64,000 nt of DNA from an uncultured Lachnospiraceae bacterium (lineage in GTDB: Bacteria > Bacillota > Clostridia > Lachnospirales > Lachnospiraceae): positions 28,337 through 92,336 of the forward strand of contig CAJTJY010000015.1 of assembly GCA_910576975.1 (NCBI GenBank). Reading direction: 5' to 3'. Shown here piece after piece: positions 33,311 to 42,378 of this stretch. The notes under the pieces were generated by a model that saw only the letters and a list, made by a program, of their open reading frames with translations, did no database searches and was not told the origin of the DNA. Positions within the stretch are counted from its first letter, which is position 1, and each line of letters begins with the position of its first letter. The position numbers and the translations under genes were made by a program.

Positions 33311-34936
33311 ATGGCAATGGTCGTACAACACAATATGTCAGCAATGAATGCAAACAGAATGCTTGGGATCACTACAAGCGCACAGGCAAAATCTACGGAG
33401 AAATTATCTTCCGGTTATCGGATTAACCGGGCGGCAGATGATGCGGCAGGCTTGAGCATCTCGGAAAAAATGAGAAGCCAGATTCGAGGTTTAAATAAAG
33501 CGTCATCCAATGCACAGGACGGCATTTCTTTGATCCAGACGGCAGAAGGAGCGTTAAATGAGCAGCATGCAATCTTGCAGAGAATGCGCGAGCTTTCCGT
33601 ACAGGCAGCGAACGGCACGGAGACAGACGATGACCGTGAAGCAGTAAACAACGAGATTGGCCAGCTGCAGGAAGAGCTGACAAGAATTTCTGAAACGACT
33701 GAATTCAATACCCTGAAGCTGTTAGATGGAAGTCAGGCGGGAGGAAGCACTGCTACTACAGGTTCTGGACCCAAATTCGGTGTTGTGGACGCTACTTTAG
33801 ACGGCGCCCTGGTCACTTCCAATGTCGCAGGCGTGAAGATAGCAACTGCTGCATCAGCCAATACAAAGGTAGGTCAGGAGACAGCGATCTGGGATGCCAC
33901 AGGCAAGACGCTGACCTTGAACCTTTCTTTGAACAAGGTCTATACCCAGGATGAAATCGATAATCTGGTGAAAAACGCAAAACAAGAAGACAGTACTGCT
34001 ACCGGGGCTCCGGCAGAAGTGAAAGTAACGCTCAAAAACGGTATTTTTAATGCAGACGCAGCTACTACTGCAGGCACTGTTACGGCGGCAGGCGTTAAGG
34101 CAGTGTCAGATGAAGGAACAGTAACTGGGTTTGTAGGAGCTGATAAAATTTCCTTTACTGCAAATAAGTACGGTGCGGAATTCAATAATACTACCTTTGA
34201 TTTTGCTTTTGACAGAGAAGTTGGCAAAGAGGAGGTTGTGACAGATACAGCCATTACACACAGCGCAGTAAATGCGACGACTGCGGGGGCATACACGATC
34301 CATCTTGCAGCTGGAAAGGAATATACGGCAGAGGATTTGGAGGACATTCTGGCAAAGGCAGGTTTTGACTTCGATGTAACGCTCAAGGGCGCTACGCCGG
34401 ATGAACCAAATACGTTATATGCTACTAGTGGCGCAAGTACTGTTTCACAGATTACGATGGGCGACACAGCCGGAGCTGGTCTTGGAAGCACGCAGGCGTT
34501 GTGGGGTCAGGCTGGTTATGAAGGAGTTTCTTCTGGTTCTGGAATCACGCTTCAGATTGGTGCAAACGAGGGTCAGACGATGAGCTTTAGCTTAGAGGAT
34601 ATGAGTGCGAGAGCTCTTGGCGTAGATGGAAATAAAGTAGATTTAAGCACCCAGGAGGGAGCGCAGGAAGCAACCAGTACCATTGACGCAGCGATTAAAA
34701 CTGTTTCCGCAGCAAGAGGACGCATGGGCGCTATTCAGAACCGTCTGGAGCATACCATCGCCAACCTTGATACGGCTGCTGAGAATACACAGCAGGCAGA
34801 ATCCAGGATCCGTGATATCGACATGGCGTCTGAGATGGTGGAATACAGCAAAAACAATATTCTTGCGCAGGCTGGACAGTCTATGCTCGCACAGGCAAAC
34901 CAGTCCAACCAGGGCGTCCTGTCTTTATTGGGATAA
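33311..34936 (+). CDS. flagellin (phase-variable copy)
   Basis: A 541-aa filament protein. D0/D1 N-terminus: MVVQHNMSAMNANRMLGITT and LSSGYRINRAADDAAGLSIS; C-terminus: ESRIRDIDMASEMVEYSKNN, ending QSNQGVLSLLG. The variable surface region (about residues 145-430) is threonine- and alanine-rich. Its likely promoter is the sigma-28 element in the invertible segment, so it should be silent in the orientation shown. The intrinsic terminator at 34981-35011 follows. Confidence 0.95.
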   Translation: MAMVVQHNMSAMNANRMLGITTSAQAKSTEKLSSGYRINRAADDAAGLSISEKMRSQIRGLNKASSNAQDGISLIQTAEGALNEQHAILQRMRELSVQAANGTETDDDREAVNNEIGQLQEELTRISETTEFNTLKLLDGSQAGGSTATTGSGPKFGVVDATLDGALVTSNVAGVKIATAASANTKVGQETAIWDATGKTLTLNLSLNKVYTQDEIDNLVKNAKQEDSTATGAPAEVKVTLKNGIFNADAATTAGTVTAAGVKAVSDEGTVTGFVGADKISFTANKYGAEFNNTTFDFAFDREVGKEEVVTDTAITHSAVNATTAGAYTIHLAAGKEYTAEDLEDILAKAGFDFDVTLKGATPDEPNTLYATSGASTVSQITMGDTAGAGLGSTQALWGQAGYEGVSSGSGITLQIGANEGQTMSFSLEDMSARALGVDGNKVDLSTQEGAQEATSTIDAAIKTVSAARGRMGAIQNRLEHTIANLDTAAENTQQAESRIRDIDMASEMVEYSKNNILAQAGQSMLAQANQSNQGVLSLLG

Positions 34937-34980
34937 GTTTTTATATCATAGAAGATATCAACATATCAATCAAATGCAAA

Positions 34981-35011
34981 AAACCGCAGAGCTTGCTTCT
35001 GCGGTTTTTGC
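34981..35011. terminator. bidirectional terminator between the two convergent flagellin genes
   Basis: AAACCGCAGA (34981-34990) pairs with TCTGCGGTTT (34998-35007), flanked by A-run and T-run on the two sides, so it can serve both genes. Confidence 0.9.
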
Positions 35012-35028
35012 TTGCATGTCAGAACAGA

Positions 35029-38000
35029 TTATTGCAGCAGCATCAAGACTCGTTCTTTTGCCTGGTGTGCCTGAGACAGCATGGCTTCCCCGGCCTGCTG
35101 CAAAATATTGCATTTTGCAAAATTAACTATTTCCTTTGTCATATCGGTATCACGTAGAGAGGACTCTGCACGCTGGGTGTTTTCCTGCATGTTTTCGTTG
35201 TTGTTAATGGCGTAGCCGAGGCGGTTTTGCATTGTGCCGAACTCGCTTCGGATCTCCGAAACCATGTCTACTGCATGGCTCAACCGGTCTAACGCCTTGT
35301 TTGCATATTTGGGCCTGGAAATACAAATCGAGTTGACGCCCAAGTATGCGGAGCTGAATATTTGTCGTTTGATGACGATGTGATCGCCGCTCTGGCTGTT
35401 TGGCTTGATGTAACGGCCAGGCTTTTCCTCTAGCTGGCCGCGTTCTGTAAAGAAAATGTTATCCTTGGCGCCGCCAGAAACTTGATCAATGGTATGCTCT
35501 CCCGCAAGAGTGTGGGAAATTTTAATGTGATCGTCCTCTACGGAGGCGACCAACGGCGCTCCCTGTGCGGTGAGCCCGGCGTTAATTTGCTTGATTAGTT
35601 CTTCTGGGGTATAGCTGCCTTCCGGGAGCGTTATCGAATAGTCGGTTCCGTCTAGATTGAGGGAGAATAACGTGTCGTCAGGTCCTAAAGTTACCCCTTC
35701 TGAGATATCCTTGGTGCCCACGATATAGGCGGGGATCATTTCGCCATCCGTCTGATAAAATATCTCGAAAGCTGCATTTCCACTGACGCCGTCAATGACA
35801 TACTCGCCCTCTTCAGGCAGGGAAACAGTTTCGGACAGTTTGAAGTTGATGGCGTTCTGGTCATTTGACCCGGAAACGCCGCTGTTGATGCCTCCCAGCC
35901 CCACCTCGATCAGGTTTTCAGGAAGCCCGTTCTTTACAAGCTGTTCATTTAATTTTTCCTGCAAATGCTCGATTAATTCTTGACCAGAATATTTTTTGGG
36001 ATCCAATTGCATTTCGAGCGTTATCTCTCTGGGACCGCATTTGAAGTCCAGGGAAAGCGTGTCGCTGATGCCTGGGCGTATGGTTGCGCCGTTGGTCTTG
36101 ACGTCTTTGCGACCAATGGTGTAGGCAGTATCTACTGCCTGTCCGCCTGGTTTTTCGGCAGTGTTTAAAGAGGAAGTTCTTTCGGAGTATGGACACATTA
36201 CTTTGTCAAAGAAATCACCTTTAAAATTGTTGAACTGGTAATTGTTCCCAGCTTTAACCGCAGTAAGCTTCACGCCGCCTGCATCTATGCTGACGTTGAT
36301 TTTGCCGCCGCCCACCTGGGCGTCCACCAGGTTCTGCAACAGGTTTTTCAGCTCGGCATAGCCGTATGTGCCGTCAGGCACGTCAAAGTTCACAGGAATG
36401 GGAATTCCGGCGTCGGTAAACTGAAACGATAAACTGTTGTTCCACTGATCGATGGTTATGTCTCCATTGAGGGAGGTTCCCGCAATCTGGCTGTATGTGG
36501 ATGAATGGTAGCCGTTTGTGGAACTTGTCTGGATCGGGGATGTTATAACCTCAGGCTTCTGGAACGGGCTTCCGTTGGAGGAGGGAACCGTGATAGTGCT
36601 GTTAGGGTTGGTAGAACCCAGCACCAGATTCCCTTGTGAATTGAAGCTTGCGGTCACTCCAGGATAATTCTTGGTGGTTTCCCCGTAAATCGATTTCATG
36701 GAGCTTCCCCCGTTATTGTAGTTAACGCTAAAGAAAGCTTGATTTCCGGTGGTCTTGGTCCGATAGCCGATCTTGTTGCCAGAGACGTAGGCTTCCAGAT
36801 CGGCATTGGCATCTTTTAGCTTTTCATTGAGCATATTAACAAAGGAATTGCGGTCGTAAGTGCCTGGGGTCAGTGTGAGATTTTTATCCTTTCCATTTAC
36901 GCTTATTGAAAATTGGTCGCTGGTTCCCGCCTCAATGGTGATGCTGTCCTCGGTATCCAGAGGAACTACCCGGTCGGCAGGCTTTGGAGTTGTCAGTGAC
37001 CCAAACAATGCCTCGGTGGCGGTTCCCCCGTTTCTTGAATCGTAGCTGATGGAAACGCCGCTGCCAGCGGTGGCAGAGGTCAGAACCAGCCGATTGTCCG
37101 CAGTCACAGAAGCTAAAGCGCCGACGCCGCTTGCAGCGAGCTTTTTAGTGATCTGTTCTGCGATGGACGCTGGAGTGAAGCTGCCTGGACCCAAATCCAC
37201 GGACACATTTTGAAATGTGCCCTGCGGTTCCTTTAATTTAAATTGGAAAGTTTGTATGCCGTCGATTGTGATGGAGGAAGCCAGGGGCTGGGTGGTGGTC
37301 AGGGACGCCGGATTTTTCGTAGTATTTAAATCCTTTAAAAAGCTGCTGTTTGCCGTAGAACAGCTAATGGAGGTTTTAGCGCCGTTGTAGCCGTCAGGGA
37401 GCCTGGAGGTTATCACTAGCTTGTTATCGCTTCCTAGCTGTACCGTTGCCCCGCCCATGGATGTGCCGAATGCCTGGTCGATTTTTTGCTGAAGGTCGGC
37501 GATCAGGGATGCCGGAGTGCAAGGCCCTTTATTCAATTCAATCACGGTTGGCTGACCGTTGTTCAAGGTAAGCGTGATTTTGTTATTGCTATCGTCTAAG
37601 GTCATGGAATCCTTGAGGGATGGACCCAGCGTAAGCGTTGCTGGCTTATTGTCAGTAAATCCTACCTGCCCTTCGATGTGCACCGACGAGCCGGTGGCAG
37701 AGCCAGACCATGGCGTGGCAGACTGCGTTCCGTTTCCGGTTTTTGAAAAGTTTCGGTCAGAGTTGCTTCCGACAGCGGAAACAGGAGAGAACGTGTTGGG
37801 CGTCGTCTCAGTTCTAGGCGGAATCGCTGACTCGATGGCGTTGATGATCTGATCTTGAGTAACATTGCTCCCGGTGGGAAGCTTTATAGGATAGTTTGTC
37901 CCATCGACATTGATATCAAAGCTATTGTTTGAGGCGTCGATATTGCCGTCAAAGGGCGTGTTTAAAATTACGGAGCCAGTACCAGAGGCGGGCTGGGAGA

Positions 38001-39867
38001 CGGTCGAGAATGTATATCCCTGGAAGACCTCGTCAAATCCCCCGTTGCCATTGACAGCTTTTACATTGATCTTATCTACGTTTTTGCCGTCAGCGCCTGT
38101 GAGCCTGATTGTGCTTCCTGAAGCGGAAACATTAATCATGCCCTTGTAAGAAAGCGGCGTAGAAGGTCCGTTGAGACATTGGTTAAGCTCTGCAACTACC
38201 TGATCAATGCTGGTGTAAGTGTTGGGCGTTAAATGAATCGTGTATTCTGTATCATTGATGGTAAGCGAAAAAGCGTCGTTTACGCCGGCAGTGACGATGA
38301 GGGGCACCGCAGAAAGACCGCCTAGGTTCTTGCTGCCAGTAAACGTCGCCTCTTTGTCGGTTTTTGTCTCATTTTGCGGGCGTACAGGATTGCCGTACTG
38401 ATTATACTCTCGTTTCACAAACAAGGTCCCATAGGCGCTGCAGCCGGGATCCAGCTTGACTGAGCTAAGAAATCCTTTGATGTCAGAGGAGATTCTAAGG
38501 CCCTTAAAACCGTTGGCATTTACAACGTCAACGGTCAGTTGCAACCCGGAAAAGCCAAACAGGGTGTTTAGCTTGTCTCTCATTTCTTCTGCAGTATAGG
38601 AGCCTGGGGATATGTCAATGGTGACAGGAGATGTCGAGCCATTTGGATATAAGACCAGCGTACGGTTGGAATCATCTATGACATAACGGCTATGCTCTTC
38701 GTCCCGTGGATCTGTGGGCAGCACGCATCCGCCAGTAAATACAGCGCCAGACTGGGAGACTGATCCATATTTTACATTATCGTAAAAGACAGAGTTATAA
38801 ATGGGATAGCCTCCGTCAATCTTAAACATGTTTCCCTTGAAGCCAGTGACGATAGCGTCATCGCTGGAGAGCTTGATTCCGGTACCCCAAGCCTCAGCAG
38901 CAACAGAAGTGCCTTGTAACTGCTGGTTTAAAATGTCGATCAATTCGCTGCGGGTATACTCTCCATCAGGAATATCGATCGACATTAGCTGGCCGTTTCC
39001 TGAGAAGTCTTGAATCTCGAAGCTCATGAAATTATTTTGACCATTTACCACTTCCAGACGGCTAAACTCGTCTGGAAATATCGTCGTGCCGATCAGTGCG
39101 CCGAAATTCCCGCCCCGGTAGATTTGGTTGAGCAGGTAAGAAAGCCCGCCAGATACCATTTCAATGTTCTCTCCGCCTTCCACATTGACATTACATGTGC
39201 CTTCCGGCGTCAGCTCCACGACTAGGTTCGCCTCCCCGGGCGTCCAGGGACCTAATGCGTCTTCAATTTCATCGATCAGCTCCTGGGTCGTGTATTCTCC
39301 GGGAGGAACGGTGATCGTCTTGGTCTGTGTGCCAGAAGCGCTGTCTGCCTGATAAGTGATGGATAAGTCGTTGTTTCCAGCAGAGATGGAATGGATCTGA
39401 TGAGGATCCCAGTGAATGTTTCCCTCATATTGGTAGAATGGCGATTCGTGCGCCTCGAAAATAGGCATGTCGTTGAATTTTGTCGTGTTGCCAATGCGGT
39501 CCAGCTCGCTTTGAAGGGATTCAAACTCTTTTTCCAGAGCCATGCGGTCCAGATCCGTATTCGTGTCGTTCAAAGATTGGATCGTCAATTCCGACATCCG
39601 GTGCAGAATGGCGTGGGCGTCGTCCAAAGCTCCGTCTCCTGTCTGTACCCAGGACGCTCCATCCTCCATATTCTTGGTGCCCCTGTCTAGCCCCTTGATC
39701 ATGGTGCGCATTTTTTCTGAGATGGCAAGTCCGGCAGGGTTATCAGCAGCTTTGCCGATTTGATAGCCAGAGGAAAGCTTTTCTGTGGATTTTGCCTTTA
39801 GTCCTGCATTTGTTTTTAGATGATTTGCGGCGTTCAATGCCGGAATATTGCTGTTGACGATTAACAT
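35029..39867 (-). CDS. giant flagellin (1,612 aa) with repeated inserted modules
   Basis: N-terminal 140 residues (MLIVNSNIPALNAANHLKTN, LSSGYQIGKAADNPAGLAIS) and the last 95 (NRLGYAINNNENMQENTQRA ... AKERVLMLLQ) are normal flagellin D0/D1. Between them lie about 1,370 residues with roughly 11 related modules. Each carries a hydrophobic-P-x-G-x-Y/F-T motif followed by an amphipathic helix, e.g. VPPGEYTTQELIDEIEDAL, IPDGEYTRSELIDILNQQL, LGPGSFTPASIAEQITKKL, LPEGSYTPEELIKQINAGL. These resemble hook/flagellin IN-type repeats. One cysteine is unusually placed in the C-terminal D0 helix (FAKCNILQQ). AAAGGGGG precedes the ATG. The promoter is separate from the inversion switch. No protease motif was recognised. 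Confidence 0.9.
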   Translation of the reverse strand: MLIVNSNIPALNAANHLKTNAGLKAKSTEKLSSGYQIGKAADNPAGLAISEKMRTMIKGLDRGTKNMEDGASWVQTGDGALDDAHAILHRMSELTIQSLNDTNTDLDRMALEKEFESLQSELDRIGNTTKFNDMPIFEAHESPFYQYEGNIHWDPHQIHSISAGNNDLSITYQADSASGTQTKTITVPPGEYTTQELIDEIEDALGPWTPGEANLVVELTPEGTCNVNVEGGENIEMVSGGLSYLLNQIYRGGNFGALIGTTIFPDEFSRLEVVNGQNNFMSFEIQDFSGNGQLMSIDIPDGEYTRSELIDILNQQLQGTSVAAEAWGTGIKLSSDDAIVTGFKGNMFKIDGGYPIYNSVFYDNVKYGSVSQSGAVFTGGCVLPTDPRDEEHSRYVIDDSNRTLVLYPNGSTSPVTIDISPGSYTAEEMRDKLNTLFGFSGLQLTVDVVNANGFKGLRISSDIKGFLSSVKLDPGCSAYGTLFVKREYNQYGNPVRPQNETKTDKEATFTGSKNLGGLSAVPLIVTAGVNDAFSLTINDTEYTIHLTPNTYTSIDQVVAELNQCLNGPSTPLSYKGMINVSASGSTIRLTGADGKNVDKINVKAVNGNGGFDEVFQGYTFSTVSQPASGTGSVILNTPFDGNIDASNNSFDINVDGTNYPIKLPTGSNVTQDQIINAIESAIPPRTETTPNTFSPVSAVGSNSDRNFSKTGNGTQSATPWSGSATGSSVHIEGQVGFTDNKPATLTLGPSLKDSMTLDDSNNKITLTLNNGQPTVIELNKGPCTPASLIADLQQKIDQAFGTSMGGATVQLGSDNKLVITSRLPDGYNGAKTSISCSTANSSFLKDLNTTKNPASLTTTQPLASSITIDGIQTFQFKLKEPQGTFQNVSVDLGPGSFTPASIAEQITKKLAASGVGALASVTADNRLVLTSATAGSGVSISYDSRNGGTATEALFGSLTTPKPADRVVPLDTEDSITIEAGTSDQFSISVNGKDKNLTLTPGTYDRNSFVNMLNEKLKDANADLEAYVSGNKIGYRTKTTGNQAFFSVNYNNGGSSMKSIYGETTKNYPGVTASFNSQGNLVLGSTNPNSTITVPSSNGSPFQKPEVITSPIQTSSTNGYHSSTYSQIAGTSLNGDITIDQWNNSLSFQFTDAGIPIPVNFDVPDGTYGYAELKNLLQNLVDAQVGGGKINVSIDAGGVKLTAVKAGNNYQFNNFKGDFFDKVMCPYSERTSSLNTAEKPGGQAVDTAYTIGRKDVKTNGATIRPGISDTLSLDFKCGPREITLEMQLDPKKYSGQELIEHLQEKLNEQLVKNGLPENLIEVGLGGINSGVSGSNDQNAINFKLSETVSLPEEGEYVIDGVSGNAAFEIFYQTDGEMIPAYIVGTKDISEGVTLGPDDTLFSLNLDGTDYSITLPEGSYTPEELIKQINAGLTAQGAPLVASVEDDHIKISHTLAGEHTIDQVSGGAKDNIFFTERGQLEEKPGRYIKPNSQSGDHIVIKRQIFSSAYLGVNSICISRPKYANKALDRLSHAVDMVSEIRSEFGTMQNRLGYAINNNENMQENTQRAESSLRDTDMTKEIVNFAKCNILQQAGEAMLSQAHQAKERVLMLLQ

Positions 39868-39920
39868 ATTATTTTACCCCCTTTGGCGAAAAGTCATTCC
39901 GATTAAAACATTTTCTAACC

Positions 39921-39929
39921 ATTATAGCA
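39921..39929 (-). promoter_or_regulatory. extended -10 promoter of the giant flagellin
   Basis: On the minus strand TGCTATAAT (39929-39921) is an extended -10 element. No good -35 sits at the right distance and no sigma-28 match was found, so basal sigma-A transcription is the likely mode. Confidence 0.45.
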
Positions 39930-40076
39930 GTGATCAGGCAAATTTTCTATATTTTTGTAAAATTCTGTCAAAACTTTAGCACATTGTTACAAAATTAGAG
40001 TGCTTAGTGAACATGCCCAATGATGTGCTTCCGAAATGAAAAGTGGACAATTGCGCTACGAAATTTCTGCTTTTTT

Positions 40077-40105
40077 GCATACAAGCTCTCTTTTTATCAT
40101 ACAGT
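40077..40105 (+). promoter_or_regulatory. sigma-E-like (mother-cell) promoter of spoIID
   Basis: GCATACA (40077-40083), 14 bases, then CATACAGT (40098-40105): the -10 matches the SigE consensus well and the -35 partly. It supports a translation start downstream of about 40110. Confidence 0.55.
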
Positions 40106-40124
40106 GTCTAAAGGGGGTGATTTT

Positions 40125-41051
40125 CTGAAAGAAAAAATAAAAACATTCTTATCTGTCTGTGTGCTGGTGGTCGCAATCCCCTATATTGTCACGCTCTTGT
40201 TTCAGGGAAAAGATACGAAAGAAGGAGAGCAGGCGATGGAGCAGCTTATCAAGCAGGAAACGCCTCTTATCGTGGAATTGAACGGGCAGCAACTGGAAGT
40301 AGAAGAATACCTGGCAGGGATTGTGGCGCTTGAAATTCCATTGGACAGCGAGCCAGAGGCTATCAAGGCTCAGGCGGTGATTGCCCGGACAGAGCTGCTT
40401 GGAGCAGTGGAGGCGCAAGGAACACTGCCGGACGCCATGTCTCTCAAAGAAATGCTGACCCTTTGGGGACAGGATGGATTTGAAAAAAATTATCAGGTGT
40501 TGGAAGAGGCGATCAAAGATACGGAAGGAGAAGTCTTGCTTTGGAAAGAAAAGCTGATTCAGCCAGCGTTTCATGCGGTAAGCGCAGGACAGACCCGGAA
40601 AGCAAAAGAAGCGCTGGGGATAAAGCAGCCATACTTGAAAAACGTGGACAGCAAGGTGGACATTTCTTCCCCTAACTATCTGAAAGTTGTATTTTTTGAG
40701 AAAAATGCCCTGACAGAGAAGTTGAAGCAGGCATGCCCAGATGCGGAGCTCTCGGCGGAAACGATCATCGATCAAATTATCGTGTCGAAGCGGGATTCCA
40801 GCGATTATGTGTTGGAGGTGCAGGTGGGAACCACAGTCATCACAGGGGAAGAATTTCGTAATTGCCTAGGGTTAAACTCTGCCTGCTGTTTTCTCAAAGA
40901 AGTGGAGGGACAGATCCGCATTGTCACCAAAGGCTTAGGGCATGGTCTGGGGTTGAGCCAGTATGGAGCAAATCAGATGGCGAAGGAGGGTGGCGGATAC
41001 AAGGACATTCTTACATATTACTATAGCAATACGAAAGTCGAAAAAAAATAG
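40125..41051 (+). CDS. spoIID: stage II sporulation protein D (SpoIID)
   Basis: A protein of about 308 aa with an N-terminal membrane anchor (TFLSVCVLVVAIPYIVTLLF) and the SpoIID/LytB domain: LAGIVALEIPLDSEPEAIKA, AFHAVSAGQTRKAKEALG, and the end GHGLGLSQYGANQMAKEGGG. SpoIID is a lytic transglycosylase that thins septal peptidoglycan during engulfment. The start is a problem: AAAGGGGGTGA (40110-40120) lies just before a CTG at 40125 giving LKEKIKTFL, while the in-frame ATG (40020) and GTG (40104) precede or overlap the promoter. CTG initiation is therefore my choice, with moderate certainty. spoIIQ follows. Confidence 0.85.
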   Translation: MKEKIKTFLSVCVLVVAIPYIVTLLFQGKDTKEGEQAMEQLIKQETPLIVELNGQQLEVEEYLAGIVALEIPLDSEPEAIKAQAVIARTELLGAVEAQGTLPDAMSLKEMLTLWGQDGFEKNYQVLEEAIKDTEGEVLLWKEKLIQPAFHAVSAGQTRKAKEALGIKQPYLKNVDSKVDISSPNYLKVVFFEKNALTEKLKQACPDAELSAETIIDQIIVSKRDSSDYVLEVQVGTTVITGEEFRNCLGLNSACCFLKEVEGQIRIVTKGLGHGLGLSQYGANQMAKEGGGYKDILTYYYSNTKVEKK

Positions 41052-41095
41052 CGCATAATTTTGTGAAAAAAGAATGCATTATTTTTCTCAATCCT

Positions 41096-41123
41096 GTATA
41101 AAGCTTGTTTTTCCGGCAAAACT
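41096..41123 (+). promoter_or_regulatory. sigma-F-like (forespore) promoter of spoIIQ
   Basis: GTATA (41096-41100), 14 bases, then GGCAAAACT (41115-41123), matching the SigF pattern GTATA-N14/15-GGNNANNNT. SpoIIQ is SigF-controlled in known sporeformers, so the match makes sense. Confidence 0.6.
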
Positions 41124-41159
41124 AAGAAGGAAAAACAAACAGAAATGGAAGGTGACAGG

Positions 41160-41963
41160 ATGAGAAACAGACATACAGCATTTTTTAATAGGAAATCTTA
41201 TATCATTGCTGCATTTATCATGGTAGTGGCAGCATTCGGCATGACTGGTCTCTATTATACCCAGCAGGAAAAAAAGCAGGAAGAAGAGCTGGCAAAAGAA
41301 CAGGAAAAATTGATTCAGCAAGCTAAGGCAGAGGACGCTGCCAGAGAAAGAGCACGAGAAGCAGCAGAAGAAGAGGCAAAGAAAAAGGCGGCAGCCAAAG
41401 AACAAGAAAAGAGGCAAAAAGAGAAAGAAAAGCAGAAAGAGCAGGAGACGGAAGCGGTATCTGGCATCATAGCGCCAGAAAATGATAATTTCATGGACGA
41501 GCCGGAAGTGGTAGCACAGACGCAAGCCCCGGCAGAACCAGAGCTTCACTTTGATGCTGCTGCCGATTTGAGCTGGCCGCTGCAGGGAAACGTGGTTTTA
41601 AATTACAGCATGGACCAAACGGTATATTTTGCAACCTTGGATCAGTATAAATATAATCCAGCGGTGATTATTCAAGCTGAGGTCAATACTCCGGTTAAGG
41701 CAGTGGCAGCGGGAAAAGTAACTTCCGTAGAAACTAGCGCTGAAACAGGCACAACGTTGACAGTGGATATGGGAGACGGCTACAGCGCTATTTATGGACA
41801 GTTAAAGGAAACTCCGAAAAGTCAGGGAGACTATATTGAGAGCGGTGAGACATTGGGATATGTCAGTGAGCCGACAAAATATTATTCCGTAGAAGGGGCT
41901 AACTTGTATTTTGAACTGCAAAAGGATGGCGCTCCAGTGAATCCTATGGAGTACCTACAATAG
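41160..41963 (+). CDS. spoIIQ: SpoIIQ-like LytM/M23 protein, catalytic residues lost
   Basis: A 267-aa forespore membrane protein: one N-terminal helix (YIIAAFIMVVAAFGMTGLYY), a long basic/acidic coiled-coil stretch (residues about 40-95), then a LytM fold (LSWPLQGNVVLNYSMDQTVY, INTPVKAVAAGKVTSVE-type core, GYSAIYGQLKETP). The zinc histidines of M23 enzymes are absent: the usual GHL is YGQL and the final HxH is LYFEL. It is probably a structural partner of SpoIIIAH in the engulfment channel. ATG 41160 with GGAAGGTGA upstream is preferred to ATG 41145. Confidence 0.85.
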   Translation: MRNRHTAFFNRKSYIIAAFIMVVAAFGMTGLYYTQQEKKQEEELAKEQEKLIQQAKAEDAARERAREAAEEEAKKKAAAKEQEKRQKEKEKQKEQETEAVSGIIAPENDNFMDEPEVVAQTQAPAEPELHFDAAADLSWPLQGNVVLNYSMDQTVYFATLDQYKYNPAVIIQAEVNTPVKAVAAGKVTSVETSAETGTTLTVDMGDGYSAIYGQLKETPKSQGDYIESGETLGYVSEPTKYYSVEGANLYFELQKDGAPVNPMEYLQ

Positions 41964-41990
41964 GAAGATGGCATTAAAAATTCAATTTTA

Positions 41991-42022
41991 TGGAGCAGAC
42001 GGCGAACGTGTCTGCTCCATTT
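41991..42022 (+). terminator. intrinsic terminator after spoIIQ
   Basis: TGGAGCAGAC (41991-42000) pairs perfectly with GTCTGCTCCA (42010-42019), followed by TTTT. Confidence 0.85.
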
Positions 42023-42378
42023 TGCATCCACGATGCGGCATCGTCAGAGAAAGATTGTTTTTTTGGAAGCCTTTTGGTACAATAGCGAGGTATGGAAGGC
42101 GGTAAAAGAAGTAGACGCAAAAGAGAAAATATTTTGCTATGGAATGCAATCCTACAGCTTGAAATTGTGGCAGGAACAAGAAAAAGAGAAATGCAGGGAA
42201 CAGGCACGGGAAAAGAATTTTATCATAGAATACAAGTAAAGACAGTTCGCAGCAGGGCGTTTTTACTTTGAAATTCAGAATCGATATTAGTTGGCAGATT
42301 TTTGATAACATACCTGTTTTCCGCTGCTGCTTTGCATATAAGAGACTGCTTGCAGTCTCTATACATAGAAAAGTGTGA
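42023..42378. other. spacer with a promoter and doubtful small ORFs
   Basis: TTGTTT and TACAAT with a 17-base spacer (about 42054-42082) form a plausible rightward promoter that would transcribe the tandem leader array and the GIY-YIG gene. A 68-codon frame at 42033-42239 and a 59-codon frame starting about 42092 are open, but neither has a good ribosome site. The promoter lies inside the first, so I do not call either. Confidence 0.4.

Noticed and set aside
42033..42239. 68-codon ORF after spoIIQ
   Set aside because: No ribosome site and a likely promoter lies inside it; the reverse-strand frames are equally open.
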